Below, one piece after another: positions 11,154 through 23,040 of a DNA stretch of 64,000 nt. The notes beneath the pieces were generated by a model. The model was given only the letters and a program-made list of their open reading frames with translations. It had not been told where the DNA came from and made no database searches. How positions within the stretch are numbered: position 1 is the stretch's first letter; every line of letters starts with the position of its first letter. Source of the DNA: Areca catechu (taxonomy: Eukaryota > Streptophyta > Magnoliopsida > Arecales > Arecaceae). The stretch is taken from positions 144,397,980 to 144,461,979 of the forward strand of contig CM038050.1 of the NCBI GenBank assembly GCA_021397845.1. Reading direction: 5' to 3'. Made by a program: the position numbers and the translations under genes.

Positions 11154-12111
11154 CTTAGTCCTTCCACTGGCCAAGTAAGAATTGGGGTGGTGGGAGGCTC
11201 CCCCTGCTTTTCTTAGGGTCCTAATTAAAAATCCCAATCCACTTAGGGTATTTGCCACTGGACCTCTAGTCTTAGATACTAGTTTTCAGTAATAAGTGGA
11301 GGGTTGAGTGCACTAGTTCCCTCGCTAGACTCGGACTCGACCTGTTGGTGTCCATAAATCAATTAAGTTGCTAATTAGTTTTAATTAGAATTTGGGTACA
11401 TATGCAAGGTAGTTGTTTTAGGCCCAGGACAGGTGATGAAATCCAGCCTTGATCTGACAGAGTAAAATTGCCCTTAAGATTAGGTTAGATGTAGATGATG
11501 CACAATCAATGATCCCTAATGCAATCTAATAACAAAAACTAGGAATAAAATATTTTTTTTGTCTTTTTTATGAGGTGGCAACTTAATGTCAAGTTTGTTA
11601 AGTGATTAATCATGTTGGCTTGGGTTTGGTGGGGTTTGGTAGGTGATTAGGTTTAGTCAAGCTAAGTATACAGAAAAAGCAGAAATTGAGATTTTTTTGT
11701 TCTATTTTTGATGCAGAGTTTAGCATGGATTTCAGAATGAAAAAGTTCTAAAAGGTTTTCATAATAGAGGGTTACATGTGAGGGTGATTCCTACCAAATT
11801 TCGTGCAATGTAAAAATAGTATGATGATGCAAACCTAGGATTTTTAACTAGGTGCAAGAAAAATAGATTTCTGGTTAGGGTTTCTAGGATGCAGATTTTT
11901 TTTTTTTTTTAGGTTCTGTAAAATATGGAAAAAATCACAGTAATTAAGGAAACTAATTATAGATTTATCATTGCAAATTTAAGAAAAATATAGTATGCCT
12001 ATGTTGGTGAAACAGACCTAATCTTGGACCCCTAGTGCAGATGATAGGATGCAGAAATTTAGTGGTTTGATGGTTTTTGGTGTTTTGAAGATGCAAGGCT
12101 ATCCTAAACCC
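11154..12111 (-). other. Leader of the left gypsy element
   Basis: Continuation of the minus-strand gypsy element after the Copia-1 insertion, from target duplication CTTAG (11154-11158) to its primer-binding site. On the minus strand it contains CAGGGGGAGCCTCCCACC and CTTGGCCAGTGGA, which match the leader of the plus-strand gypsy at 22890-22945. No coding signal is visible. A run of 14 T lies near 11890-11905. Confidence 0.8.
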
Positions 12112-12123
12112 ACTCTGATACCA
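12112..12123 (-). promoter_or_regulatory. Primer-binding site of the left gypsy
   Basis: Minus strand TGGTATCAGAGT, six bases from the LTR end, one base different from the usual initiator-Met tRNA complement. It fixes the right-hand LTR as the 5' LTR of the element whose gag is at 1-973. Confidence 0.85.
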
Positions 12124-12129
12124 AACTAA

Positions 12130-13682
12130 TGCAGGATAACTCTAGGGATGATACCTATGCAAGAAATAATAGTAAGCTAATTTTGTTTGATTTTTTTTAG
12201 AATTTTAATCTAAGGCTAAAATCCCGTAAAAGTGCAAAGTTAAGTAGGAAAATATGTAATGACAAGTCTACTATACCCGTAGTTAGAATCATGCAGAGTA
12301 ATAAAAAGATAGGACCTTGGGGATTGAGAAAATCCCAGTTAGGATAGTGTACCTTCAAAAATCAGAACTTAATAGAGGGTCTGGGTGTTTACTTGGCAAC
12401 GATGATTGATCCTGCGATAGATGGGGTCGCTCAATGCTCCGGATTGTCACCTGGATGATCAGCCTTCTATCCAGTAAGCGGATCAGCTAGCTTTTCTTCA
12501 GTTGGTCCAGGAGGCAAGGAGGGCCTCTTCATTGGAGGTGTTCACCAGAAGGATCCTGCACACATCACGGGTTAGATCAACAAATGAAAAGAAAAATATG
12601 AGATAGAAAAAAGAAAGATGAGAGAGAGATGGGTTGTCTGGAGTGGTTGGCAGCCTGCTTAGGGAAGAGGATGCCTAGCTTGGATGATGGGCGGTCTTGC
12701 AACAGGGAGGGCCACCTAGGATGGAGTGCTTGGTGGCTTGGAAGCTAGGGGGATGCCTGGAAGTAAGAGGGTGGAGGCGGCCAAGGGCAGGGCACTTTGA
12801 TGTTGGAGGGTTTGATGGAGGATGTGAGATGGGTGGCGGATTGGGCTCTTAGGGCTTGGCATGTTAGGGTTTGGTGATGGAGCTAGGATGGGCTTAGGTT
12901 TGTAGAAGAAAGAGAGTAGAAGGGGTGGCTAGGATTTGCACACACATAGAATTAACCATAGGTCTCACACCCACTCCAAGATGGAGGAAAATAATTGAAT
13001 AACTCAATCAAATTTTTATTTAATGAAAAGAGGTACTCATACAAGAGGGGAGGGGTGGATATTTATAGAGTTACCCAGGTCCCTGTACTCCAAAACAAAC
13101 TAGGAATACATGACTTGAGGGCCAAGAAATCCTGGTGGACTTCGTCAACTACAGGCTTCAATTCTTCGACTGGGGTGCTAGCTTTGGAGGGCTTGGGCTG
13201 GGGTGCGATTTATGATAATTTGGGGTGCCATGGGCCTGGAGTAGGGGTGCCAACCATGATGGGCTAGGGCACTGATGGGCTGGAGGATGGGTGCTAGTTG
13301 GTGTGGACCTGGCAGGGGCGTTGGGCTAGGGAGGGCGCCATCTGAAGGGGGGTGCCTACACTAGACTTGGTGGCTTGAAGGCCCATCCCTTGGGCACCAA
13401 GGCTGGAGGGGCCTGAGTAGGATTCCAGGTGCTGCTCTGGTAAGGGGCCTGGTGACTCTTGATGACTCTCCTCTTGGATGAAACCAAAATTATAGGACTC
13501 TTGACTCAAAAGACTCAACTTGACTCACATGGACTTACTTGTCCCACTCTTACAGGACTCAATTGGCTCACTTGTATTACGGACTCAAGTGACACATTAC
13601 TAAGGACTACAGGACTCAGAAATCCTAATCAGTAAACCAAATTGGGCACAGTAATCTCTGTCTGATCCTGGTGCCCTCACCA
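12130..13682 (-). repeat. 5' LTR of the left gypsy element
   Basis: On the minus strand the LTR starts at 13682 with TGGTGAGGGCACC and ends at 12130 with CCTGCA, 1553 bp. A TATAAATA box lies on the minus strand at 13060-13067, followed by R/U5 sequence. The TGGTGnnGGCACC start is shared with LTRs at 17157, 20151, 34799, 45185 and 63640, so these form one superfamily of gypsy LTRs. Small reading frames inside (for example 12995-13267) are not genes. Confidence 0.8.
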
Positions 13683-13732
13683 GAGGGTCAGGTGAAGTCC
13701 CCTCCAGGACCAATTGGCCATCTCCTAGGTGA

Positions 13733-14600
13733 TGCAGGATGAAAATGGGTTTTAAAAACTAAAGAACTTATAATTTTTAAGAGAATAATGAGTCTACCTC
13801 ATAACAGCAAGTTTCATTCGTAAGAAAGTTGTTACCCATAGTGGAGGTTCATTCATTCGAAAGTAAATGGATCTATGATGCGAGACGGACTCGATCTACC
13901 CCGGTTTATTTGGAAAAGGGGAACACCTAAAAAAACTAGGACCGTGGGAGGGCTAAGAATCCTCCCGGGACTAGGGCTGAAACTAAATCCTAAAATAGCT
14001 GATCTCTTTTGGTTTTCAATTTTCTTGGTGGAGGAACAATGAGATGGAGGATAGGAAACATTGACACTCTAGGACTGGGGACTCACCTTCATGGAGAGAC
14101 GTCGCACCTCTAGGGCATCTCATCCACCCCACTACATGTAGTCTAGGGCCCACCCATCTCACTACATGCGGAGCCTAGCGCATCCCACCTAAATCACTAC
14201 CTGGGGCCATGAAGAAAAAATCCCTAAGACCTAGAGGGGGACTGATGGAAAAGGGTATAACTAGGGCCTCGCGCCCCTCGATGCTCGCATGGAGTGAAGG
14301 AAGTGGGGTCTCACACCCCTCGACACTCGTAGGTGAAGGAAAGATGGGCCTCAGCCCAGAACCGGAACCAGTGGCTAAACCAAAAATTCATAACAAATCT
14401 TATTTTTATAAGAGGGGGAGGGGGCCTTTATATAGAAAAACCAAACCCCTCACTTAGCCTATAAGCAACCCAAAAAAGGAAAATAAACTACATCAAAATC
14501 CATGCTACATCAATATTGTTGCTGATCTGCTTGGGAAGCATGTTGGCTTGACTATCTGCTTTGAAAAGCGTACTACTCCAGAAAGCGTGCAAAATCATCT
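13733..14600 (-). repeat. Truncated gypsy LTR fragment
   Basis: The left end (TGCAGGATG at 13733) matches the 3' ends of the related gypsy LTRs, and a CTATATAAAG promoter box lies on the minus strand at 14426-14435. No primer-binding site lies to its left, so it is a solo or truncated copy. The start signature TGGTG is missing; the right border, where GC content rises sharply near 14600, is uncertain. The short stretch 13683-13732 is target sequence that I cannot assign. Confidence 0.5.
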
Positions 14601-15768
14601 CACGGACATGCACAAAGGGAACGATCTCTGCCGAGCATCGACAGACGTTCGGCGGCCGGGAAGCGGGCGGCGGACAGGGCCGGCGGACGACGAGCAGCGG
14701 ACAGCGGGAGGCGGGCTGCAGGCGGGGCGGCGGCATAGGGGTGGCACGGCTGGCCCAGGCCATGCCGTTTCACCTTCCCATGCCCGTGGGGCCCCAAGCG
14801 CTAGCGAGGACCTCCGGTGGCCGACGGGGCGGTGGGATGGCGGCATGCGGGTGACGGCAACAGGCGGGCGACGGTGGCGGTGGCAGGCAGCGAGTAGCGA
14901 CGGCACATGGATGGACATGTCCGTTCATCTTCCCACCACCTTGGGCGGCAGTCAGGCGGGGACGGTCGGGGGTCGGGCAGCCTGGATCTGGGGGCGGCGG
15001 GGCGGTGGGCTAGGGTTTGGGAGGTTTTAAAAAATCATGGGAAGAAGATGGAATAAGGATGGAATAAAGTGGGTATAGGCTTGGGATAAAACAAGAATAG
15101 TAGGGATAGGTGGAATAACGGGAATAGGAAAATAAAAAATGTGAGAAAATTATGAAAAATGGAAAAAGAACCTGGACCTACCCTGGATCCCCATCATTCT
15201 CCTCGACCGCAAAGAACTCGACTCCGTTGAGTTCGAAAAATGGAGCACACCCTATCCACAACTCGCTATGATACCAAGTTGATGAGGGATGGTAGCAGGC
15301 CGGTGGTGTCGACGGTGGCAGGCGGCGAGTGATGGCATTGCATGGATGGACACATCCGTTCATCTTCCCATGGCCTTGGGCGACGTGCGGTTGGCTTTTT
15401 AAGCGAGGGCGGGGCCGGGGAGCACCGGTGAAAGTCCGGCGGGGGCGGCCGGGGGTTGGGCAGCCCAGATCTGGGGGTGGCGGGGCGGAGGGCTAGGGTT
15501 TGTGAGGTTTTAAAAAATCACGGGAAGAAGATGGAATAAGGCTGGAATAAAGTGGGGATAGGTTTGTGATAAAACAAGAATAGTGGAGATAGGTGGAATA
15601 GCGGGAATAGGAAAATAAAAAAATGCGAGAAAATTAAGAAAAATGGAAAAAGAACCTGGACCTGCCCTGGATCCCCATCATTCTCCTTGACCGCGAAGAA
15701 CTCGACTCCGTCGAGTTCGAAAAATGGAGCACACCCTAATCCACAACTCGCTCTGATACCAAGTTGAT
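14600..15768 (-). repeat. Tandem array of LTR tail, primer site and leader
   Basis: A GC-rich array with a period of about 466-486 bp. Anchors recur: CTAGGGTTTG at about 15011, 15491 and 15959; TGGATCCC at about 15183, 15668 and 16134; a primer-site-like block at 15266-15278 and 15751-15762. On the minus strand each unit holds the end of the LTR, the TGGTATCA site and about 90 bp of leader that reads PFFELDGVEFFAV. The third unit merges with the LTR at 15769-17157. The leftmost copy (14600-14880) is partial and diverged. Reading frames within are by-products of GC-rich repeats. Confidence 0.75.
15751..15762 (-). promoter_or_regulatory. Primer-binding site left of the chromovirus LTR
   Basis: Minus strand TGGTATCAGAGC, seven bases from the LTR end at 15769. 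A mutated copy (one mismatch) is at 15266-15278. Its presence next to an LTR whose other side joins pol suggests this LTR is shared by two tandem element units. Confidence 0.8.
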
Positions 15769-17157
15769 GTGGGACGACGGCAGGTAGGCGGCAGCGGTGG
15801 CGACAGGCGACTGGCAGCGGCGTCACATGAACGGACGCATCCATTCATTTTCCCATGGCCTTGGGTGGCGGGCGACCGACTTTTCTGGCGAGGGCGGGGC
15901 CGGCGAGCACCGACGAGGGCGACCAGTGGTTGGGTAGCCCGGATCTGGGGGTGGTCGGCTAGGGTTTGGGAGGTTTAAAAAAATCACGTGAAGAAGATGG
16001 AATAAGGCTGGAATAAAGTGTGGATAGGCTGGGGATAAACCATGAATAGCAGGGATATGTGGAATAGCAGGAATAGGAAAATAAAAATATGCTAGAAAAT
16101 TAAGAAAAATGGAAAAAGAACCTGGACCTGCCTTGGATCCCAATCAATCTAATGGCTAAAAAACCATTCTAATTAGGATAATTTCCTTCAAGAAATTAGA
16201 TCTAAGAGTTTAGGAAGAAATTATCTTACTGACAATGAAATCTCAACTTTGTAAGTGGCTCAAACTTCAACACTCAAAGGACTAGCGATTGGATGAGAAG
16301 ACTACCACTCCCTTGATTGAAGACACCTAATGTAGTTGATTCCTGGTCAAGGTAAACATCATCATCAACTCGTGGCTATGGAGGGATCCTGCAATAGAAA
16401 ACATCAATGGGCATGGAAGGAAAGGAAAGATAGGAAAATAATTGTAGAAGGGGAAGAGAAGGATTGTTGGCAATTTCTTGGAGCTTGGATGAACCGGTTA
16501 GGCCTCACACCCTCTCTCCCACGGAGTGACAATGCAACAAGGCAATGGAAGAGAAGAAAGGCTTTTTTTTTATTCATTCAATGGCTTGATTAGAAGAGGG
16601 TTAGGGGTATTTATTAATTTCTCAAGCCCTTTGAAATTCGAATTACATGCATGAAAAAGTGGAGTGATAAGTGGGGCATCCCAACTTGATTTCAAATTTG
16701 AATTCCTTAGACTTTGGGTGCACAAATGGAGCTAATGTGGCATGAGAGTGAGGTGGCATTCCATCTTGGCATGGAGGGTGAGGTTGCATGGAGGTTAAGG
16801 TAATTTTTTCCATCCAATCTTGATACTTCTTCACTTGGGTTCATGCTTCATTCCATGTTTTCATCCAATGGTCTTGATCATGCCTTAACTAATTTGAAGC
16901 TTGACCAATTACAAGACTAAATTGAACCCAACTTGCCTCTTATGACTAATTATGGGACTTTTGCTGAAATTAAAAATTGACTTGACTCTAATTATAGGAC
17001 TCATGTTGAAATTTTTAAGCTAAAACTAACTTGACACTATAGGACTCAAATGAAATTAAAAGTTGAAACTAAAATGGCTTATTCACTAGTAATCCACAAG
17101 GAACCTGGATTGATTGGGTTTGATTGAAGTCTCTTTCGAATTTTGGTGCCCGCACCA
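15769..17157 (-). repeat. LTR at the pol end of the minus-strand chromovirus
   Basis: On the minus strand it starts at 17157 with TGGTGCGGGCACC and ends at 15769 with GTCCCACA, 1389 bp. It follows the pol gene at 17158-20150, so it acts as the 3' LTR, yet a primer-binding site and leader continue beyond it. Promoter-like AATAAATA is on the minus strand near 16608-16617. The last 370 bp belong to the tandem array. Confidence 0.75.
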
Positions 17158-18100
17158 ATTCTTCTAGGGTGGGAAGGACACAACCCTATTGAGTATGGGT
17201 CAACTTGACTTTGATAGTGTTCTAATAAGTTGGGTTGATCCTTTGCAGATCTTCTCGAGTGATCCACGAGTCTTTAGATTCTGGTCATCCTTGCCAACAA
17301 ACAAAATAGCGTTGATATCCTTTGTTCTGAGTAGTAATTGCCTGGTCATCCTGAATACGCTCAATCCTATCTCACTAATCTGGTAGTGTGGCTGGTGGAC
17401 ACTCAAGGGTAGGTTCACTCTCAAAAATGGGATCAGGTCCAAAAGGCTCACCAGGTATCACTCCTGGTTCCTTATACTCTACTAGGTTTGAGATATTAAA
17501 AGTTGAACTGATACCAAAATCAAATGGTTACTCAAGCACATAGACATTAGGTCCATTTTTTTTTATTATTTTGAAAGGACCTGATCCCATAGGAATTAGC
17601 CATGTGCAGGCACTGCGGGCATGTAACTTTGTCATGGTTCCGGGTGGGAATCATTCAAGTTTAAGCCTAATCATTATATAATCTTTTTCAGTAAACTCTT
17701 TAACTTTCCTATAGGAATTAGCCATGTGCATGTAAGTTTTATTGCTCAAGTTAATTTTCTTACTGATCTCTTCATGCAAATCTCTAACATGCTATGCATA
17801 TACTCTAGAGATTTAGAAATTCATGCATGTATGGGTAAAAGGATAAGGTCTATGGGCTTTTTGGTTTGTATCCATGGACAATCTCAAAGTGTTTTTTTTC
17901 TAGTGGACCTTTTGACTGAGCTATTATAGGCAAATTCAGCACGTGATAACAAAAGGTCCCAACTTCCAATATTCTCCCTAACTAGACATCTCAACAAGTT
18001 TCCAAGACTCCTATTCACAACTTCTGTTTGGCCATCAGTTTGTGGGTGGTAGGTGGTAGAAAACTTCAGTTTGGTTCCTAACATGTGTCATAAGGTTTTT
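17158..18100 (-). pseudogene. Chromovirus integrase C-terminus and chromodomain
   Basis: The minus strand reads LKFSTTYHPQTDGQTEVVNRSL at 18060-18000; the glutamate of QTEV (18022-18024) is the last of the integrase DDE triad. The region near 17640-17450 reads KLHARSACTW, GPFKIIKKNGPNVYVLE and FNISNLVEYKEPG, the usual C-terminal integrase blocks. Near 17330-17190, across frameshifts, comes GYQRYFV, then SWITREDLQRINP and LLEHYQSQ, a chromodomain-like tail that in chromoviruses guides integration to heterochromatin. The frame continues past 17157 into the LTR to 17079. Stops and frameshifts make it inactive. Confidence 0.75.
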
Positions 18101-18979
18101 CAAAAATAGCTAGTGAATCGTATATCCTTATCAGACATAATGGTTTTGGGCAAACCATGTAACCTAACCACTTCATTTAGGAATAGCTTAGCCACTTTTG
18201 AAGCATCAAAAGTTAGGAACAAGGTAGGAAGTGTGCCATCTTGGAAAAACGATCTACCACAACATAGATATAGTCATGTCTTTGCATGGTCTTTGGTAAC
18301 CCTAACACAAAATCCATACTAAGGTCTTGCCATGGACAATCAGGTACCGGCAAAGGGGTGTATAGGCCGGTATTTTATTTTTGCTATTTGGCAACAGCAT
18401 AGGTTCGACACTGAGCCACTACTTGGGCCATATTTTACTTGAGACTAGGCCAATAAAACTGGTCTTCAACTGCTAGAATGGTTTTGTTCCTACCAAAATA
18501 GCCAACTGAACCCCCTGCATGGATTTCCCAAATTAAGAATTCTCAGATGGAAGTTCGAGGGATGCACAACCTATTTCCTTTGGAAAGGAATCCATTGTAA
18601 AAGGTATAGTCACTACACAAACTAGATGGTCCTTGGTGAATAGATTAAAAAATCTTGCTAAAGTCAGGACAATTTTCATATTCTTCTTTTAACTTGTCAA
18701 ATCTTATGACTTCGGTGCTTATAGAGGTCAAGAGCATGGAACGATGACTGAGCACATCGATAACTCGATTTTCAGTGCCAGCACGGTGTTTCAAAATAAA
18801 GGTATAAGCCTGGATATACTCTACCCACTTTCATGCCTAGGGTTCAACTTTTTCTGAGAATTAAGGAATCGGAGCACCTCGCGGTCTAAATATAAAATGA
18901 ACTCCTACAGTAGTAGATAGTCTCCAATACCTTAAGGCTTGAACTACTGCATATAATTCCTTATCATAAGTTTCATATC
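18101..18979 (-). pseudogene. Chromovirus RNase H/integrase N-terminal remnant
   Basis: Sequence between reverse transcriptase and the integrase core on the minus strand, in the position of RNase H, zinc-binding domain and first integrase aspartates. No long frame remains, but collinearity with the flanking domains supports assignment. I could not confirm individual catalytic residues. Confidence 0.55.
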
Positions 18980-20150
18980 TTAACTTTGCTTGTTTAGTTT
19001 TTTGCTAAAAACGGCTATTGGGTGATTCTCCTGACTCAAAACTCCTCCAATTCTAACTCTAGAGGCATCACAAGAAACCTCAAAAACCATTGAAAAGTCA
19101 AGTAGCTTCAAAATTGGTGCTTTGGTCATTTTCTCTTTGATCTCAAGGAAGGTTCTATTGGCAGTCTTAGTCCATTCAAAAGTTCCCTTCCTAATACAGT
19201 CGGTGATAGGTGCAACAATCATACTAAAACCTTGAATAAATGTCCTATAGAAGTGGCAAGGCCATGGAAGCTACGTACATCATGTATGCTTTAGGGTACA
19301 TGCTACTCAACTATGGACTTAATCTTTTCTGGTTCGGCAGACACTCCTATGGGGTTAACGACAAAACTTAGAAAACAGACTTTAGGGGTTAGGAAGATGC
19401 ATTTCTTAAGATTGGCATAAAGGGTATCCTTTATAAGAGCTTGGCATACTTGTTGAAGATGGCTCAGGTGGTCTTTTTTTGTCCTACTGTAGATTAGGAT
19501 GTCATAAAATAAAACTATGACAAACTTTTCGATGCACAATCTTAGGACTTGGGTCATGATCCTCATGAAAGTACTGGGAGCATTAGAAAGGCCAAAAGGC
19601 ATCACTACCCATCCGTAAAGGCCATCCTTAGTCTTGAAAGCTATCTTCCACTCATCCCCAAGACTAATCCTAACATGGTGATAGCCACTCTTAAGGTCAA
19701 ATCTTAGAGAAAATAGTGGCACCATTATGTCTAACATATCATCAAGTCGAGGAATAGGAAAATGATACTTGATCGTTATCTTATTGATGGCACGACTATC
19801 TACACACATCCTCAATGTGCCATCCTTCTTAGGGGTCAAGAGGGTAGGTACTACACAAGGACTCAAGCTTTTCCTAATGAATCCCTTTTGGAGGAGATCT
19901 CTAACTTGCCTTTGTAACTCTGAATGTTTAGTGGGATTCATCCTATAATGTGAAAGTTTTGGTAAGGTGGTTCCTAGGACTAGGTCTATGGCATGTTAAG
20001 TGTCCCTTAATGGTGGGAGGTAATCAGGAAGATCTTCTAGAAACACATCTTGAAAATACTTCAAAAATTCTACTATTTCCTGGGCTTGCTCTTTCTGTGG
20101 TTGATCTTGGACTTCCTTGGTAGACAATATCAAAACTAGTGAATCCATAA
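18980..20150 (-). pseudogene. Ty3/gypsy chromovirus reverse transcriptase
   Basis: Begins on the minus strand with LPPLRDT and HAIDLVLG (about 19990), then a 212-residue frame from 19941 with LSPCVVPTLLTPKKDGTLRM, CVDSRAINKITIKYHFPIPR and MPFGLSNAPSTFMR. This set of blocks is typical of CRM/Galadriel-type plant chromoviruses. The catalytic box reads FYDILIYS: the first aspartate of FDD is tyrosine (TAT at 19504-19506), which alone would inactivate it. The RNase H beginning (FEVSCDASRVRIGGVLSQ) follows at 19222-18980. Protease and gag should lie to the right but are cut off at 20151 by another element. Confidence 0.9.
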
Positions 20151-22185
20151 TGGTGCAGGCACTTGGGCTAGAAGAAAATGACAGGTCGATCCCACATCCC
20201 TATGGATCACTTGTGAATGAAGCCCTATGCCCAAACCCCAAATCACTTGTAAATAGTTATCTTAATTTTTATTATTTTATCTTAGTTGGGTTTAGTCCTA
20301 AACCCTAAAATTGAGTCATCTATAAAAACCCCTGGACCCAAAATTGAGTCTATAAAAAACCCTAATTTCAATTGGGTCATAAATTCTGTTATAATGGTCC
20401 AGTGTTATTTAGCCCTTTTTACCAACTTTAATTATGTTTTGTATTTGCGAGCCTAATTACATATGGTATGGTTTAATTATGAATTGGTTATACCTTTTGA
20501 TCAATTTGATCATGTTAGGCCTTTAATTAATTAGTTAGTTGAGTCTTGTAATTGTTAGTTGCGTCCTATAATATAAAAGGGGACCGAAGTCAAAACCCAT
20601 GTGACTCCATGTGCCAACCCAACACATCATGTGCCAACCCAACCAATTCTTGGCGCAACACCATCACATGCACCACCTTATCAATTCTTGGACATCATCA
20701 TCACATGCCATGTCACTTTCCACTTGGAATGTATGTCATGCCACATCACCTTGGTTAGTCAACTCTATGTCAAAAAATAGTTGTCTTTTATTCTTATCAA
20801 GACATCCCGACATCCAGACATCCGGACATTCAGACAATATTCAAGTTTATCCAAAAGGGAGTGCCTATGAATTAAATTATTATCCATTTGAAATCCATCA
20901 CCACTTTAAAGAGGAGTAAGATAGAAGGACTTCTCATCTCACTTTCTCTTTGTCGCCTACATCCAAGTAGTGCCTCATCCTTCCTTTTGTCGCCTAGCAA
21001 GGAGGAGTTCTAACATAAGGGGACACCTATCTATTTATCCCATGGAGTTCATTCAAATCTAAAATCAAAGAGTCCAAGATAAGGCATTCTTTCAAGTTTG
21101 AAATGCAAGAAGATTGAGAAGGAGTCTAAGCCAAAAGTTAGTGCCAAGAATGAGATATGTCGCCCATCCCCTTCTCAGTTATTTGTCACCAATTTAAGAG
21201 AACCAAAAAAGAAGGACACCATCTCATTATTTCAAGATTTGTCACACATTTCAAAGAGGAGCGCCTCTTCTTTTTTCTAGTCGCCTAACCCAGATAAGCG
21301 AATCCATTTTGTCACCAACTATGGATGAAGACTTTGGATGAAGGCCAAGGAAGGATCAATGCTCAAGAGTCATGACACCAGAAGAATGGATTCAAGGAGT
21401 TACTATCCAAGAAGAACTAGTTCCTACACTTCTTGTGTTGGTGGTCTATAAATACCACCATTAAACCCTTTTGTAAATAGAATTATTATTCATTAAATAA
21501 AGGAGAAATTCTGCCATTCCTTTGCTATGTCAAGCATCGCTAGGTGTGAGGCCCTATTCCTTTGTTCTTCAGAGCATCATGGGGTGTGAGGCCTAATTAC
21601 TTTGTTCTTCGAAGCATCGCAGGGTGTGAGGCCCTAGTTATCCTATTTATCCCACCATCAAAATCCCTAGCTGCCACTTTCAGCTTCTTCTCTTCCAACT
21701 CTTTCCTTTCGATTTGCTTCTTCCTTCCATGCCTTTTAATCTAACTTTTGTGAGTGTTTGTGAGTGATTGTAGGTGATCGAGATTGGACATGATGGTGGT
21801 TCTTGCCTTGAAACCAGTAGAGTTGAAGATCGGAGCCTGAAAATTGAAATCTAGAGGTCCTGCCGCAAGATCCTAGAGAGTCTAGTCAGATCCACCACTA
21901 GAGGGTTTAATCTTCATAAGTAAAAATCAAAACCTTCTCTAACTCTTTAATTTCTGATACTTTGAAAGGTAGAAACCTTGGTTTAATGTGATTTCTTAAT
22001 CACCAGATCCATCTTTCCTAACTAGATCTGTTAGATTGATATTGCAGGCATATACTAGTTGACTAGTCTTGATTATTGTGATTGCTTTCAGTCTTTAACC
22101 TAAAAAAATCTAGAAAATTAATCTCTGTTAATTTTAGTTAATTAGATTTCAAATTGTAAATTTACTTTTTGCATATTGTCCCGCA
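20151..22185 (+). repeat. 5' LTR of the plus-strand gypsy
   Basis: Starts TGGTGCAGGCAC and ends TTGTCCCGCA, 2035 bp. A TATAAATA box is at 21447-21454. Upstream, short repeats of CATGTGCCAACCCAAC (about 20600-20645) and repeated TCGCC-containing blocks (20940-21300) are visible. Downstream of the TATA box is a triple 40-bp repeat (21516-21635). Confidence 0.8.
21516..21635 (+). repeat. Three tandem 40-bp units in R/U5
   Basis: Units start at 21516, 21556 and 21596, each with TTTG, AGCATC and GGTGTGAGGCC in the same places. They lie 60-190 bp downstream of the TATA box, so they would be in the transcript. Confidence 0.9.
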
Positions 22186-22192
22186 TCATCTT

Positions 22193-22204
22193 TGGTATCA
22201 GAGC
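22193..22204 (+). promoter_or_regulatory. Primer-binding site of the plus-strand gypsy
   Basis: TGGTATCAGAGC, exact complement type for initiator-Met tRNA, seven bases after the LTR end. Confidence 0.92.
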
Positions 22205-23040
22205 AGGTTAAACTAGGGTTTAAACTACTAGTTCTAAAATTTCTGCACATCTAGGTTTAGGCTGAGAATAAACTACATAAAAACCATCATTAAAAAATAT
22301 AAAAAAATATTAATTAATTTGTTGTTAATCCTCCATTAGTCTACTATCTAATCTTATAAAAAAATCAGAAAAAAAAATTTATTGCATAGTTTTTCTGGTG
22401 GAAGGAAATCACGCCTCCTGAGCAGGTATATCCAAGTATAGTGTCACGACCCATGGGAGTAATGAGCTATGGTCGGACGTGATATCTTGAGTTTGGAAAT
22501 CTAAACATTGATTAGATCTAAAATTTAATAATTTTTTTTTATTTTCTGCTATTTTTAATTATTTTAGTTTCATTGCATAGTAGGGTTTCATATCATGTGA
22601 TTGCATCATCTTGTAACCAAATCTTAAGGGCACTTGACTATCTTAGATAAGGGCAGGATTTCGTCACCTGTCCTAGGCCCACAATAAACACCTTTTGCAT
22701 CAAACCTAACCTTAATTAAAATTAACTAAAAACCTAAAGCAGTTTAGGGACACCAATAAGGTTGGGTTCCAAGTATTGTGTGAAAGATAGTGCACCCAAT
22801 CCTTTGATTATCACTTGAATCTGGTGCCTAAGGCTAGAGGTCCAGAGGCAAACACCCTAAGTGGACTCATGGTTTCTAATTAGGACCCTGCGAGAGTAGG
22901 GGGAGCCTTCCACGACCCCACCTCTTACCTGGCCAGTGGATAGGATAATTGCTAAATTGGTTGTAAATTGAACTGACCCATTCTACTTAAGCTCAAGGTC
23001 TAGGAGATGCTAGTTTGAGTTTTGTGTGTATGCATTGCAT
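22205..23040 (+). other. Gypsy leader
   Basis: About 0.8 kb of untranslated sequence between primer-binding site and gag. Homologous to 11154-12111 in reverse. No coding signal. Confidence 0.7.

Noticed and set aside
13294..13518. Small open frames in LTR regions considered as host genes
   Set aside because: Short, without homology or codon signal, and located inside LTRs defined by termini and TATA boxes.
14548..15030. 160-residue plus-strand open frame in the GC-rich block
   Set aside because: Composed of G, R, A and W-rich sequence with equally long frames on the other strand and tandem copies; no domain. It is a by-product of GC-rich repeats.
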